Both the position numbers and the translations under genes were made by a program. From assembly GCA_029237695.1 (NCBI GenBank), contig CM055272.1, forward strand, positions 37,786,901 to 37,850,900: DNA of 64,000 nt, given 5' to 3'. Positions 54,947 to 64,000 of the stretch are shown piece by piece (the stretch's first letter is position 1; each line of letters opens with the position of its first letter). The notes beneath the pieces were generated by a model. It made no database searches. It worked only from the letters and a program-made list of their open reading frames with translations, and was not told the origin of the DNA. Origin of the DNA: Conchocele bisecta (lineage: Eukaryota; Mollusca; Bivalvia; Lucinida; Thyasiridae).

Positions 54947-55168
54947 TGTTATATTTGTCTCTTTGGTTTATGAGTCGTGTGTAGTTTTCATCACACTCAG
55001 TCCGGTTCCTGGAGTCAGCATTACGCCGAGGTGACCAGAAAGTCAGCGGCTGATTTCAGAAACTGGGAGTAAGTGGATTATCTCCCCTGCCCCTCCTCGT
55101 GGGGACTCTTGTTTCAAGAAGATTTATGATTCCCCAGTCAACAAGTAACTATGGTGAAGATTACTACA
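54947..55168 (+). repeat. 3' LTR of the Gypsy-type element (222 bp)
   Basis: Same ends and sequence as the 5' LTR but with ~43 bp missing between GGGGACTCT and TGTTTCAAG. The deletion edges share a short CT/TCTT match. Confidence 0.9.
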
Positions 55169-55267
55169 CCAAACACCTGATTATAGCATTTTATATCAGT
55201 TAAGTAGTTAAACTAAGCAAAGATATGAAACAATATGTATATCTAAATCTGTAGCAAATCATTGACA

Positions 55268-55332
55268 TTTTGGTGGCCATCTTGGTGGCCATCTTGGTGG
55301 CCATCTTGGTGGCCATCTTGGTGGCCATCTTG
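55268..55332 (+). repeat. 12 bp minisatellite
   Basis: About five copies of GGTGGCCATCTT in a row. Related GGCGGCCATCTTG-type phrases occur around it (55460-55640), so the array probably arose inside an older repeat. Confidence 0.9.
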
Positions 55333-55944
55333 GATTTTTATGCAAAGGACGAAGTCTATCTATTTATTTCACATCAGTAACAGAATCACTGACCCCAAAA
55401 CCTATGTCTAGGCACCAAGATCACCTTCCTAAGTCAATTCGTTCAGAAGTTATGTAATTTCTATCATTTTGGCGAAGCTGGCCATTTTGGATTTATTCAA
55501 ATGATTTAATGATCCAATTACATATTAAATTTTCCCAAAAGATGTGTTGTGTCCTATAACTCACTTGTAGAATTTGAAACTACTTAAATATGTCACCAGA
55601 CAGCAACAGTATGACAAAGTATATATTTTTGGCGGCCATCTTGAATTTATACTAATTAGGGGGCGTTACCGAGTCACAAACTGTGATCCCTATATCAGGA
55701 TTTGATCAATACCTATCAAAGATCATCTGTGCCAATTTTGGTGATTTCTGCCAAAGGTGCACATTATGTCCCTATATCGACACTAAGGCAGCGTACTACG
55801 ACATTAGTTTGAGCTAGCGATCAGCTATCGGACAAATATGACGGATAATCCACGCCCGACGGCCTCCAATTCTGTGTGAGATTCTTTCGTACACGCAAAT
55901 TTCGCTTTGGATGGGATATGCAAAATGCGAAGAGATGGCTCTTT

Positions 55945-56444
55945 NNNNNNNNNNNNNNNNNNNNNNNNNNNNNNNNNNNNNNNNNNNNNNNNNNNNNNNN
56001 NNNNNNNNNNNNNNNNNNNNNNNNNNNNNNNNNNNNNNNNNNNNNNNNNNNNNNNNNNNNNNNNNNNNNNNNNNNNNNNNNNNNNNNNNNNNNNNNNNNN
56101 NNNNNNNNNNNNNNNNNNNNNNNNNNNNNNNNNNNNNNNNNNNNNNNNNNNNNNNNNNNNNNNNNNNNNNNNNNNNNNNNNNNNNNNNNNNNNNNNNNNN
56201 NNNNNNNNNNNNNNNNNNNNNNNNNNNNNNNNNNNNNNNNNNNNNNNNNNNNNNNNNNNNNNNNNNNNNNNNNNNNNNNNNNNNNNNNNNNNNNNNNNNN
56301 NNNNNNNNNNNNNNNNNNNNNNNNNNNNNNNNNNNNNNNNNNNNNNNNNNNNNNNNNNNNNNNNNNNNNNNNNNNNNNNNNNNNNNNNNNNNNNNNNNNN
56401 NNNNNNNNNNNNNNNNNNNNNNNNNNNNNNNNNNNNNNNNNNNN
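55945..56444. other. Assembly gap, 500 N
   Basis: Exactly 500 undetermined bases, a conventional gap size. The true length is unknown. Open frames across it are meaningless. Confidence 0.99.
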
Positions 56445-57045
56445 AGCTACGCAAGAGTTGTCATTCTTGTGCGCGACACACCTCCGGATCGTGGTCTATG
56501 CATGTGTGAAGTTTCATGAAAATATTCCAAAGGGTTGTCGAGTTATGCTCCGGACAGGAAATCAGTGCGCGAAAAACAAAAAAATAAAAGGAGATAACTA
56601 AAATATTAGCTATGCAAGAGTTGTCATTCTTGTGCACGACACACCTTCGGTTCGTGGTCTAATTGAATGTGTTAAGTTTCATAAAAATATTCCACAGGGT
56701 GGTCGAGTTATGGTCAATCAGTGCGCGAAACAAAAAAGGGAGATAACTCAAATGCATGTGTGAAGTTTCATGAAAATATTCCAAAGGGTGGTGGAGTTAT
56801 GCTCCGGACACGAAATCAGTGCGAGAAACAAAAAAGGGAGATAACTGAAAAATTAGCTAGGCAAGAGTTGTCATTCTTGTGCGCGACACACCTTCGGGTC
56901 GTGGTCTATGCATGTGTGAAGTTTCATGAAAATATTCCAAAGGGTGTTCGAGTTATACTCCGGACAAGAAGTGTCTGCGGCGGACGCGGACGCGGCGCGC
57001 TGTCAAATCCATAGTATCCCCCGACGGAGTCCGGGGGATACAATA
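56445..57045 (+). mobile_element. Tandem-array element cut by the gap, with terminal hairpin
   Basis: About four units of ~110-150 bp carry CAAGAGTTGTCATTCTTGTG, a TGTGAAGTTTCATGAAAATA-type block and GTCGAGTTATGCTCCGGACA. It ends through GCGGACGCGGACGCGGCGCG into the hairpin TATCCCCCG...CCGGGGGATA (57014-57040). The 5' end is in the gap. Confidence 0.6.
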
Positions 57046-57685
57046 ATTATTTAATTAGGTACACATTTTATTTCCATAACAATATAATTTTTACATGCAT
57101 TGTAATTTGAAATTGAGGGCCCCAATCTTTAAGTTGATACTTTTCAAGCTCTTACAGTGGAAGATTGGTGGGTATTGCACAGTCAGTTAAATACCTAGAC
57201 TGATATCATAGTTTTCCTATGTAATTCTACCCCCTCCCCCAATCTAGTTCATAACTGGAAGATTACCTACTAATCAAGGCTGCATAATACATGTAATATA
57301 TCGTGAATACTGCTTATTGCAGTACATCTTCAACGACAACAGTGTAGATCCAACTGATATGGCTCGTAACATTGCAAGCCACCTCATCTGGATCTACAGT
57401 TTGCTAGCATTTTCCTGAATTTATCAATGTACTGATCAGAGCTAACCATTTGTTTTGTGATAGAATAGTGACTGTGTTCTAGTTATATATTTTTTTATTT
57501 TGTTATGCCAGTAGATGCTGTTTCACAGTGTGTTTTACATCCCATGGTTCGTTAAAACTCCTAAAACTGCACTTGCAGTATTGAGTAATAAACCTATGTT
57601 CTGTTCATTTGTAGTCACTGTTCTCATTTATTGCTACAGACACAATGCTGGCAATATATTGAGATACATCTCACAACCATGTGGG
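57046..57685. other. No gene; one palindrome
   Basis: Holds the palindrome at 57340-57402 (CAGTGTAGATCCAACTGATA.../...CATCTGGATCTACAG). Otherwise AT-rich. Confidence 0.45.
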
Positions 57686-58856
57686 TCCTGTAATGTATAC
57701 TATATGGGACCCTTGCCAAAATTGTTTGCAAAAACCTTATGCGACCCATGTGGGTTGCCAATATGGGCCCTAAGTTGAAAACCACATTGGTCCCAGGTGG
57801 GTAGCCTATATTGGTCCCATATGGGACCTGTATTGTATACGATGTGGGACCCTTGGAAAACTGTTTTGCAAACCCTTATGTGACCCATGTGGGTTGCCCA
57901 TATGGGCCCTACATTGAAAACCATATTGGTCCCAGGTTGGTAGCATATATTGGTCCCATACATAGATCCCATATGGGACCTGTATTGTATACGATGTGGG
58001 ACCCATGGCAAACTGTTTTGCAAAACCTTATGTGACCCATGTGGGTTGGCCATATGGGCCCTACATTGAACACCATATTGGTCCCAGATGGTTAGCCTAT
58101 ATTGGTCCCATACATAGATCCCATAAGGGACATGCATTGTACATGTATACGATGTGGGACCCATGGCAAACTGGTTTGCAAAAACCTTATGTAACCCATG
58201 TGGGTTGCCCATATGGGCCCTAAATTGAAAACCACATTGGTCCCATGTAGATCCCACATGGGACATGTATTGTATACAATGTGGGACCCTTGCCAAACTG
58301 GTTTGCAAAAACCTTAAGTGACCCATGTGGGTTGCCCATATGGGCCCTATATTGAAAACCATATTGGTCCCAGGTGGTTAGCCTATATTGGTCCCATATA
58401 GATCCCATATGGGACCTGAATTTTATAAGATGTGAGACCCTTGCCAAACTGGTTTGCAAAAACCTTATGTGACCCATGTCGGATGCCCATATGGGCCCTA
58501 GATTGAAAATAATATTGGTCCCATGTGGGTAGCCCATATTGGTCCCATGTATATCCAATATGGGTCCTGTAATGTATACGATGTGGGACCCATGCTAAAC
58601 GTGTTTGCAAAAACCTTATGATCCCCATGTCGGTATCCCATATGGAACCTAAATTGAATACCATGTTGCTCCCATGTGGGTATACCATATGGGCCCCAAA
58701 TATAAACCATATTGGTCCCATACGGGTCCTGTATTTAATACGAAGTGGGCCCCATGCCAAACTGGTTTGCAAAAACCTTATAGGCCCCGTTTGGGTAGCC
58801 CATATTGGACCCACATTGAAAACCATATAGGGCCCATATGTGTCCTATGTACAATG
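57686..58856. repeat. Satellite, about eight 130-160 bp units
   Basis: Each unit contains GTATACGATGTGGGACCC, AACTGGTTTGCAAAAACCTT, TGTGACCCATGTGGGTTGCC, CATATGGGCCCTA and one or two TATTGGTCCCATA phrases. It is internally rich in GGGACC/TGGTCCC and CATATGGG, so most units can also fold. Long minus-strand frames (up to 220 codons) are by-products of the repeat. Confidence 0.88.
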
Positions 58857-59012
58857 CTAGCTGGGAACACCCGCACTATTTTTTTATATTGGACTATTTG
58901 TGTATCCTCTAACCTGTAACACGGCACGAATGCCGTGTAACACGGCACCTAAGTATCTTCTAATTCGTATCGTTTTACACGGCACGATTCACACCAACAC
59001 GATATGCAAATT
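58857..59012. repeat. ACACGGCACGA repeats flanking the SINE
   Basis: ACACGGCACGAATGCCGTGT (a small palindrome, 58919-58938), ACACGGCACC and ACACGGCACGATT occur before the SINE. ACACGGCACGAGACG appears after it (59333). The SINE may have split an older repeat. Confidence 0.4.
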
Positions 59013-59013
59013 G

Positions 59014-59245
59014 TGGAGCGCAGTGGCTGTGATGGTTAGAGCGTCAAACTGCTCTGATCCAAAGGTCGTGGGTTCGAGCCTCACCCGAGGCGTTGCGTTG
59101 TGTCATTGAGCAAGACACTTTATCCACACTGCTTCAGTTCACCCAGCTGTAAATGGGTACCGGCTAATTACCGGGAACATCGATTGTATTTGAAATTGTA
59201 TTTGACATTGTATGTACATGTATATATATAATAAAGGAATACAAT
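59014..59245 (+). mobile_element. tRNA-headed SINE with conserved central domain
   Basis: The tRNA-like head (59018-59092) has AGTGGCTGTGATGGTTAGAG and B box GGTTCGAGCC. The central block TGAGCAAGACACTTTATCC ... CACCCAGCTGTAAATGGGTA is one I associate with a widespread SINE central domain in invertebrates and fish. The tail is AT-rich with ATAATAAAGG, and a (GATA)n run follows at 59283-59322. Confidence 0.75.
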
Positions 59246-59282
59246 CCTGCTCATAATACCCACAAGGGGCGTGCAAGCAGTA

Positions 59283-59285
59283 TCT

Positions 59286-59322
<37 letters not shown>
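59283..59322. repeat. (GATA)n microsatellite
   Basis: About ten TAGA/GATA units in a row just downstream of the SINE tail. Confidence 0.95.
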
Positions 59323-59559
59323 AATCATTAAAAACACGGCACGAGACGAACACGGGACGCACACGACACGCGTGCGTGGAAACGATACACTTACACGATG
59401 ACCCCACTGTGTACAATGGAATATCCTATTTATTACTTTTCATAACATCCTTTTTTTTTGCGAACAAAAATTCATTGTATAATGTATCTGAGGCATTTGC
59501 ATCTGCGTATGAATATTTGTGGGCGGTGCTTATTTTATAACGACTGCGGGAGTGCCGGT

Positions 59560-62400
59560 GTAACGTGAGCCCCTTAAGTCCGTGAAAACCTTCAGCCTAG
59601 CCAAGCGGCTTAACGGGCTCACACTGGGGGTGTGAGCCCCTTAAGTCCGTGAAAACCTTCAGCCTAGTCATAGCGGATTAAAGGGCTCACGCTGGGGGGT
59701 GAGAACTTTAAGCCCGTGGAAACCAATGTGTTGGTATATACACAATATGAATGGTAACGATGATATTACGCAATGTGCACACCGCGTACCGTAGTTCTTC
59801 TACCAAATGGCGTATATTTATATGAATGTGCCGATATGTAACCGACCGTGAAAAGTTGAAGCCTGTCTGTAAACTAATCTATAATCGGTGGCTTTGCAAA
59901 CCCCTTTGTTGGTATATACCCAATGTGCCTATTAATAATGATATTTTGCAATAAGTACCAATATAAGGCAAAAAAAACGTGAAATATATGGGAATGATTT
60001 CAATTTTCACGGCGGGGACAAAAGCACCCGCCATGAGAAGTTTCAGCCTGTCCGTAAACTTGATATATAGAGAACACATCGGTATTTTTTCACACCCATG
60101 TGTTGGTATATACCGAATGTGCCTATTAATAATGATATATGCAATATGTTCCAATGTTGCAAAACATAAAAAACGTGAAATATATGGGAATTATTTTAAT
60201 TTTCACGGCGGGGACAAAAGCACCCGGCCATGAGAAGTTTCAGCCTGTCCGTAAACTTGATATATAGAGAACACATCGGTATTTTCTCACACCCCTGTGT
60301 TGGTATATACCCAATGTGCCTATTAATAATGATATTATGCAATATGTTCCAATATAAGGCAAAAAAAACGTGAAAATATAAAATATGGGAAAGATTTCAA
60401 TTTTCACGGCGGGGACAAAAGCACCCGGCCATGAGAAGTTTCAGCCTGTCCGTAAACTTGATATATAGAGAACACATCGGAAGTTTTTCACAACCCTTCG
60501 TTGGTATATACCCAATGTGCCTATTAATATGATAGTATGCAATATATTCCAATATAAGGCAAAAAAACTTGAAATATATGGAACTGATTTCAATTTTCAA
60601 GGCGGGGACAAAAGCACCCGCCCATGAGAAGTTTCAGCCTGTCCGTAAACTCGATATATAGAGAACACATCGGTATTTGTTCACACCTATGTATTGGTAC
60701 ATTACCCAATGTGCCTATTAATAATGATTATTATGCAATATGTTCCAATATAAGGCAAAAAACAAACGTGAAATATATGGGACTGATTTCAATTTTCACG
60801 GCGGGAACGAAAGCACCCGGCCATGAGAAGTTTCAGCCTGTCCGTAAACTTGATATATAGAGAACACATCGGACGTTTTTCACAACCCTTTGTTGGTATA
60901 TACCCAATGTGCCTATTAATAATGATAGTATGCAATATATTCCAATATAAGGCAAAAAAACGTGAAATATATGGGACTGATTTCAATATTTTCACGGCGG
61001 GGACAAAAGCACCCGCCCATGAGAAGATTTCAGCCTGTCCGCAAACTTGATATATAAAGAACACATCGGTATTTTCTACACCCATGTATTGGTATATACC
61101 CAATGTGCCTATTAATAATGATATTATGCAATATGTTCCAATATAAGGCAAACAAAAACGTGAAATATATAGGAATTATTTCAAATTTTCACGGCGGGGA
61201 CAAAAGCACAGGCCATGAGAAGTTTCAGCCTGTCCGTAAACTTGATATATAGAGAACACATCGGTATTTTCTCACACCCCTGTGTTGGTATATACCCAAT
61301 GTGCCTATTAATAATGATATTATGCAATATGTTCCAATATAAGGCAAAAAAACTTGAAATATATTGACTGATTTCAATTTTCACGGCGGGGACAGCACAC
61401 CCGGCCATGAGAAGTTTCAGCCTGTCCGTAAACTTGCTATATAGAGAACACATCGGTAGTTTTTCACAACCCTTTGTTGGTATATACCCAATGTGCCTAT
61501 TAATAATGATATTATGCAATACGTTCCAAATATAAGGCAAAGAAAACGTGAAATATATGTGACTGATTTCAATTTTCCCGGCGGGGACAAAAGCACCCGG
61601 CCATGAGAAGTTTCAGCCTGTCCGTAAATTTTGATATATAGAGAACAACATCGATAGTATTTCACAACCCTTTTGTTGGTATATACCCAATGTGCCTATT
61701 AATAATGATATTATGCAATACGTTCCAATATAAGGCAAAACAAACGTGAAATATATGGGACTTATTTCAATTTTCACGGCGGGGACAAAAGCACCCGGCC
61801 ATGAGAAATTTCAGCCTGTCCGTAAACTTGATATATAGAGAACACATCGGTAGTTTTTCACAACCCTTTGTTGGTATATACCCAATGTACCTATTAATAA
61901 TGATATTATGCAATACGTTCAATATAAGGCAAAGAAAAACGTGAAATATATGTGACTGATTCAATTTTCACGGCGGGGACAAAAGCACCCGGCCATGAGA
62001 AGTTTCAGCCTGTCCGTAAACTTGATATATAGAGAACAAATCGGTATTTTTTCACACCCATGTGTTGGTATATACCCAATGTGCATATTAATAATGATAT
62101 TATGCAATATGTAACAATATAAGGCAAAAGAAACCGTGAAATATATTGGACTGATTTCAATTTTCACGTCGGGGATAAAAGCACCCGGCCATGAGAAGTT
62201 TCAGCCTGTCCGTAAACTTGATATATAGAGAACACATCGGAAGTTTTTCACAACCCTTTGTTGGTATATACCCAATGTGCCTATTAATAATGATATTATG
62301 CAATACGTTCCAATATAAGGCAATATATGCAGAAAAAGCAACCGGCCATGATAATTTTAATCGGTAGTTTTGCAAGCCCCGTGAACTTACCTGATCATGG
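59560..62400 (+). repeat. Satellite, about twelve ~196 bp units plus diverged flanking units
   Basis: The unit contains GAGAACACATCGG (near 60070, 60268, 60468, 60661, 60860, 61058, 61253, 61444, 61641, 61839, 62033, 62229), TTGGTATATACCCAATGTGC, AATAATGATATTATGCAATA, TTTCAATTTTCACGGCGGGG and CATGAGAAGTTTCAGCCTGT. Spacings are 191-200 bp. Shorter relatives with GTGAGCCCCTTAAGTCCGTG lie at 59567-59700. Frames on the minus strand repeat with the unit and are not genes. Confidence 0.9.
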
Positions 62401-62633
62401 GCACTGTCGGGTCCGATGGGAAATCTGCATGCTTACTCTCAGGTCAGATGCTGATTGATATATCACATAATATGGGAATTCAGCGAATAAATAAACTTCC
62501 GGTAAGTATGAATGCCGATCGTTAAATTACCCTTCGCTGCTCCCTCCTACCACCCAAAACAAAAATGTGATCTAGGCTTCGGCGACAAGTCTGGGTATGG
62601 AAGGTTTACAACCCGATTTCCCACAACGCAACG
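62401..62633. other. No recognised feature
   Basis: Contains a GGTAAGTATGAATGCCGATC fragment that resembles 30665-30695. No gene. Confidence 0.35.
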
Positions 62634-62823
62634 AACGGACCTAGGCATATAAACACATTAAATATACATAGATATACCTAAAATAATTCATAAGTGAACA
62701 AAAATGGCCACATTATCTTACATATTTTAATGAAGTATTTGGTGGCCTTTTTTTTCCCACTTATGGATGATTTTTTAGGTATATCTTATGCATATTTAAT
62801 GTATTTATATACCTAGGTCCGTT
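62634..62823. mobile_element. MITE, 190 bp, ~60 bp TIRs
   Basis: AACGGACCTAGGCATATAAA ... TATACCTAAAATAATTCATA is mirrored by TATGGATGATTTTTTAGGTA ... TTTATATACCTAGGTCCGTT, with a short centre. Flanks do not show a clear duplication. Confidence 0.8.
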
Positions 62824-63394
62824 ATGTTAAATACTTTCGTATAGCAAAATCACATCATGAGTAAATCATACACAACGATAAATTTCACTATTTCACATCC
62901 CAGTGTGGTACGTTTTCACCATTTAGTTTTGACCCGGGTAGGTTTTGACCAGAACCCAAATGATCACATTATATAAATGGGTTTTATACGGCAAATAGTA
63001 AGAAAAAAAGGGTGGCACGATTTACCCAAATCTACCCAAATCTACCCAAATCTTCATATAAACTATATGATGTCAATACAAATAAGCTATACACATCATA
63101 CTAACGATGTTTGGACTGTACTTACATAATGTATGTCATTAATTTGCTCATACCAGGGCCCATTTTAATGTTTTGATGCAAAATGGAAATATTTGTATAT
63201 GAAATAAAGGAGAGTATCGCGATAAACTTAATACTAGGAAGCCAAGGAAGATAATCTACTTTATAATGGCTAAACATGCTAAATGGGAATGATTATTTTT
63301 AATTGAAATACAAATACAAAACTGTAGAACCTCTCTAATGTTGACATACAAGGAGACAGTAGTGTGAAGGTGTCGACCGTATACTGGCCGTTTT
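62824..63394. other. No recognised feature
   Basis: AT-rich. A short CTACCCAAAT triplicate at about 63028-63055 is the only pattern seen. Confidence 0.35.
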
Positions 63395-63755
63395 CGCCCG
63401 CCAGGACGTGTAGCCATCTTGTACATAATCACTTGTTGAGGCTATACCTCTAGGGAAATTTGCAATCACAGTCTGATCAGGGTCTACACTGTTTTCCATC
63501 TTGTACATAATCACTGTATACCATATACAAGAAGCAAGCCGCGTGTCGCCCGCCCGGACGTGTAGCCATCTTATAACAATCACTTGTTGAGGCTATACAT
63601 TCTAGGGGAAATTTGCAATCACAGTCTGATCAGGGTCTACCCGGTTACCCATTTTATGCATAACCACTTGTTGAGGCTATACCTGTAGGGGAAATATGCA
63701 TTCACAATCTAATCAGGATCTACACAGTTTCCCATATTGTACATAATCGCCTATA
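63395..63755 (+). repeat. Diverged tandem repeat related to the GATCAGGGTCTACACTG family
   Basis: Three units carry CACTTGTTGAGGCTATAC (63430, 63581, 63669), then AATTTGCAATCACAGTCTGA and CAGGGTCTACACTGTT-type sequence. The first two units also have CGCCCGCC(A/C)GGACGTGTAGCC at their starts. Confidence 0.7.
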
Positions 63756-64000
63756 TATAACGAGCTACCCCACTAAAATACACTGTTCTGGTCAATACAA
63801 TATAATATTGGGCTTTGTCTACATAGAGGTGTGAAAAACATTCAAGCTATTTGACAAGATATACAAACCATACACAAATTTAAAAATATATATATTGCAT
63901 GCATATTATGGTTCATTTTCATCAATGTTCTTAATACAAGATCGTTTATTATTGTTATTATAGATGAATACTCCGTAAATTAAATTTGCAATAACTAAAA

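Larger units (their letters stand above)
52239..55168 (+). mobile_element. Gypsy-type LTR retrotransposon, internally deleted
   Basis: Two direct LTRs (52239-52503 and 54947-55168) begin TG and end CA. They are flanked by CCAA on both sides (52235-52238 and 55169-55172). A primer-binding site begins TGGTGTAGAATC at 52504, and the purine tract AGTGGGGGGA ends at 54946. Only the start of gag and the end of integrase remain between them, so protease, RT and RNase H are gone. A separate miniature LTR element is nested at 54003-54402 on the other strand. Confidence 0.9.

Noticed and set aside
55825..56601. Long open frames across 55945-56444
   Set aside because: Created by the N gap.
57700..58362. 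220-codon minus-strand open frame
   Set aside because: It lies wholly in the 130-160 bp satellite. The translated repeats (MGPI, NPHGSHKVFA) follow the DNA unit.
59879..62375. Series of 65-120 codon minus-strand frames
   Set aside because: The same peptide recurs every ~196 bp with the satellite unit and is broken at unit-length changes, so it is not a protein family.
13839..62400. Regularly spaced repeats considered as CRISPR arrays
   Set aside because: Units are contiguous tandem DNA without unique spacers or cas genes, in an animal genome.

Overview
This is animal nuclear DNA, most likely from a mollusc and probably a bivalve. The evidence is an intronless Toll-like receptor gene with a TIR domain, an I-group LINE with RNase H, Gypsy-type LTR DNA, tRNA-headed SINEs, and very many Helitron/Helentron-like non-autonomous elements with central tandem arrays carrying TGACCTTGACCTTGG. 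The sequence is AT-rich and repeat-dense, has one 500-base assembly gap (55945-56444), and shows no bacterial gene organisation. The species assignment is inference.

Layout. 1-13.3 kb: two ~137 bp inverted repeats (31-167 and 13161-13298) enclose a decayed full-length LINE (3245-about 9400), a few possible host-type exons on the minus strand, and 3.7 kb of relatively GC-rich DNA with no recognisable gene. 13.3-26.6 kb: tandem-array elements, a large fold-back minisatellite (20241-20863) and a seven-unit composite array (24724-26540). 26.6-30.1 kb: the one clearly intact gene, a single-exon TLR (27344-29611), with a palindromic MITE just before its start, a pair of CRE sites further upstream, and a ~60 bp minisatellite in the 3' flank that repeats the last coding segment of the gene. 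30-50 kb: TIR elements, near-perfect palindromes, a second LINE fragment split by a MITE, and more tandem-array elements. Two plausible minus-strand exons (47786-47870 and 45320-45437) may mean that much of this repeat DNA is intronic. 50-56 kb: a decayed Cys-rich protein fragment and an internally deleted Gypsy element (52239-55168). Inside the Gypsy element, on the opposite strand, sits a complete 400 bp miniature LTR element (54003-54402). 56.4-64 kb: tandem satellites, a SINE and MITEs.

The most unusual object is the 400 bp element at 54003-54402. It has two 140 bp LTRs (TG...CA), a 4 bp target duplication, a tRNA-Lys-type primer binding site and a purine tract, so it is a TRIM. Each LTR carries a tRNA-like sequence with A- and B-box pol III promoter motifs. 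This resembles in concept the plant Cassandra TRIMs, whose LTRs carry 5S rRNA.

How the parts relate: the TLR is a membrane pattern-recognition receptor expected to signal through its cytoplasmic TIR domain. Nearly everything else is mobile or tandem DNA, much of it nested: TRIM in Gypsy, MITE in LINE, Helentron-like element in Helentron-like element. All coordinates and copy counts were read by eye and no database search was run.
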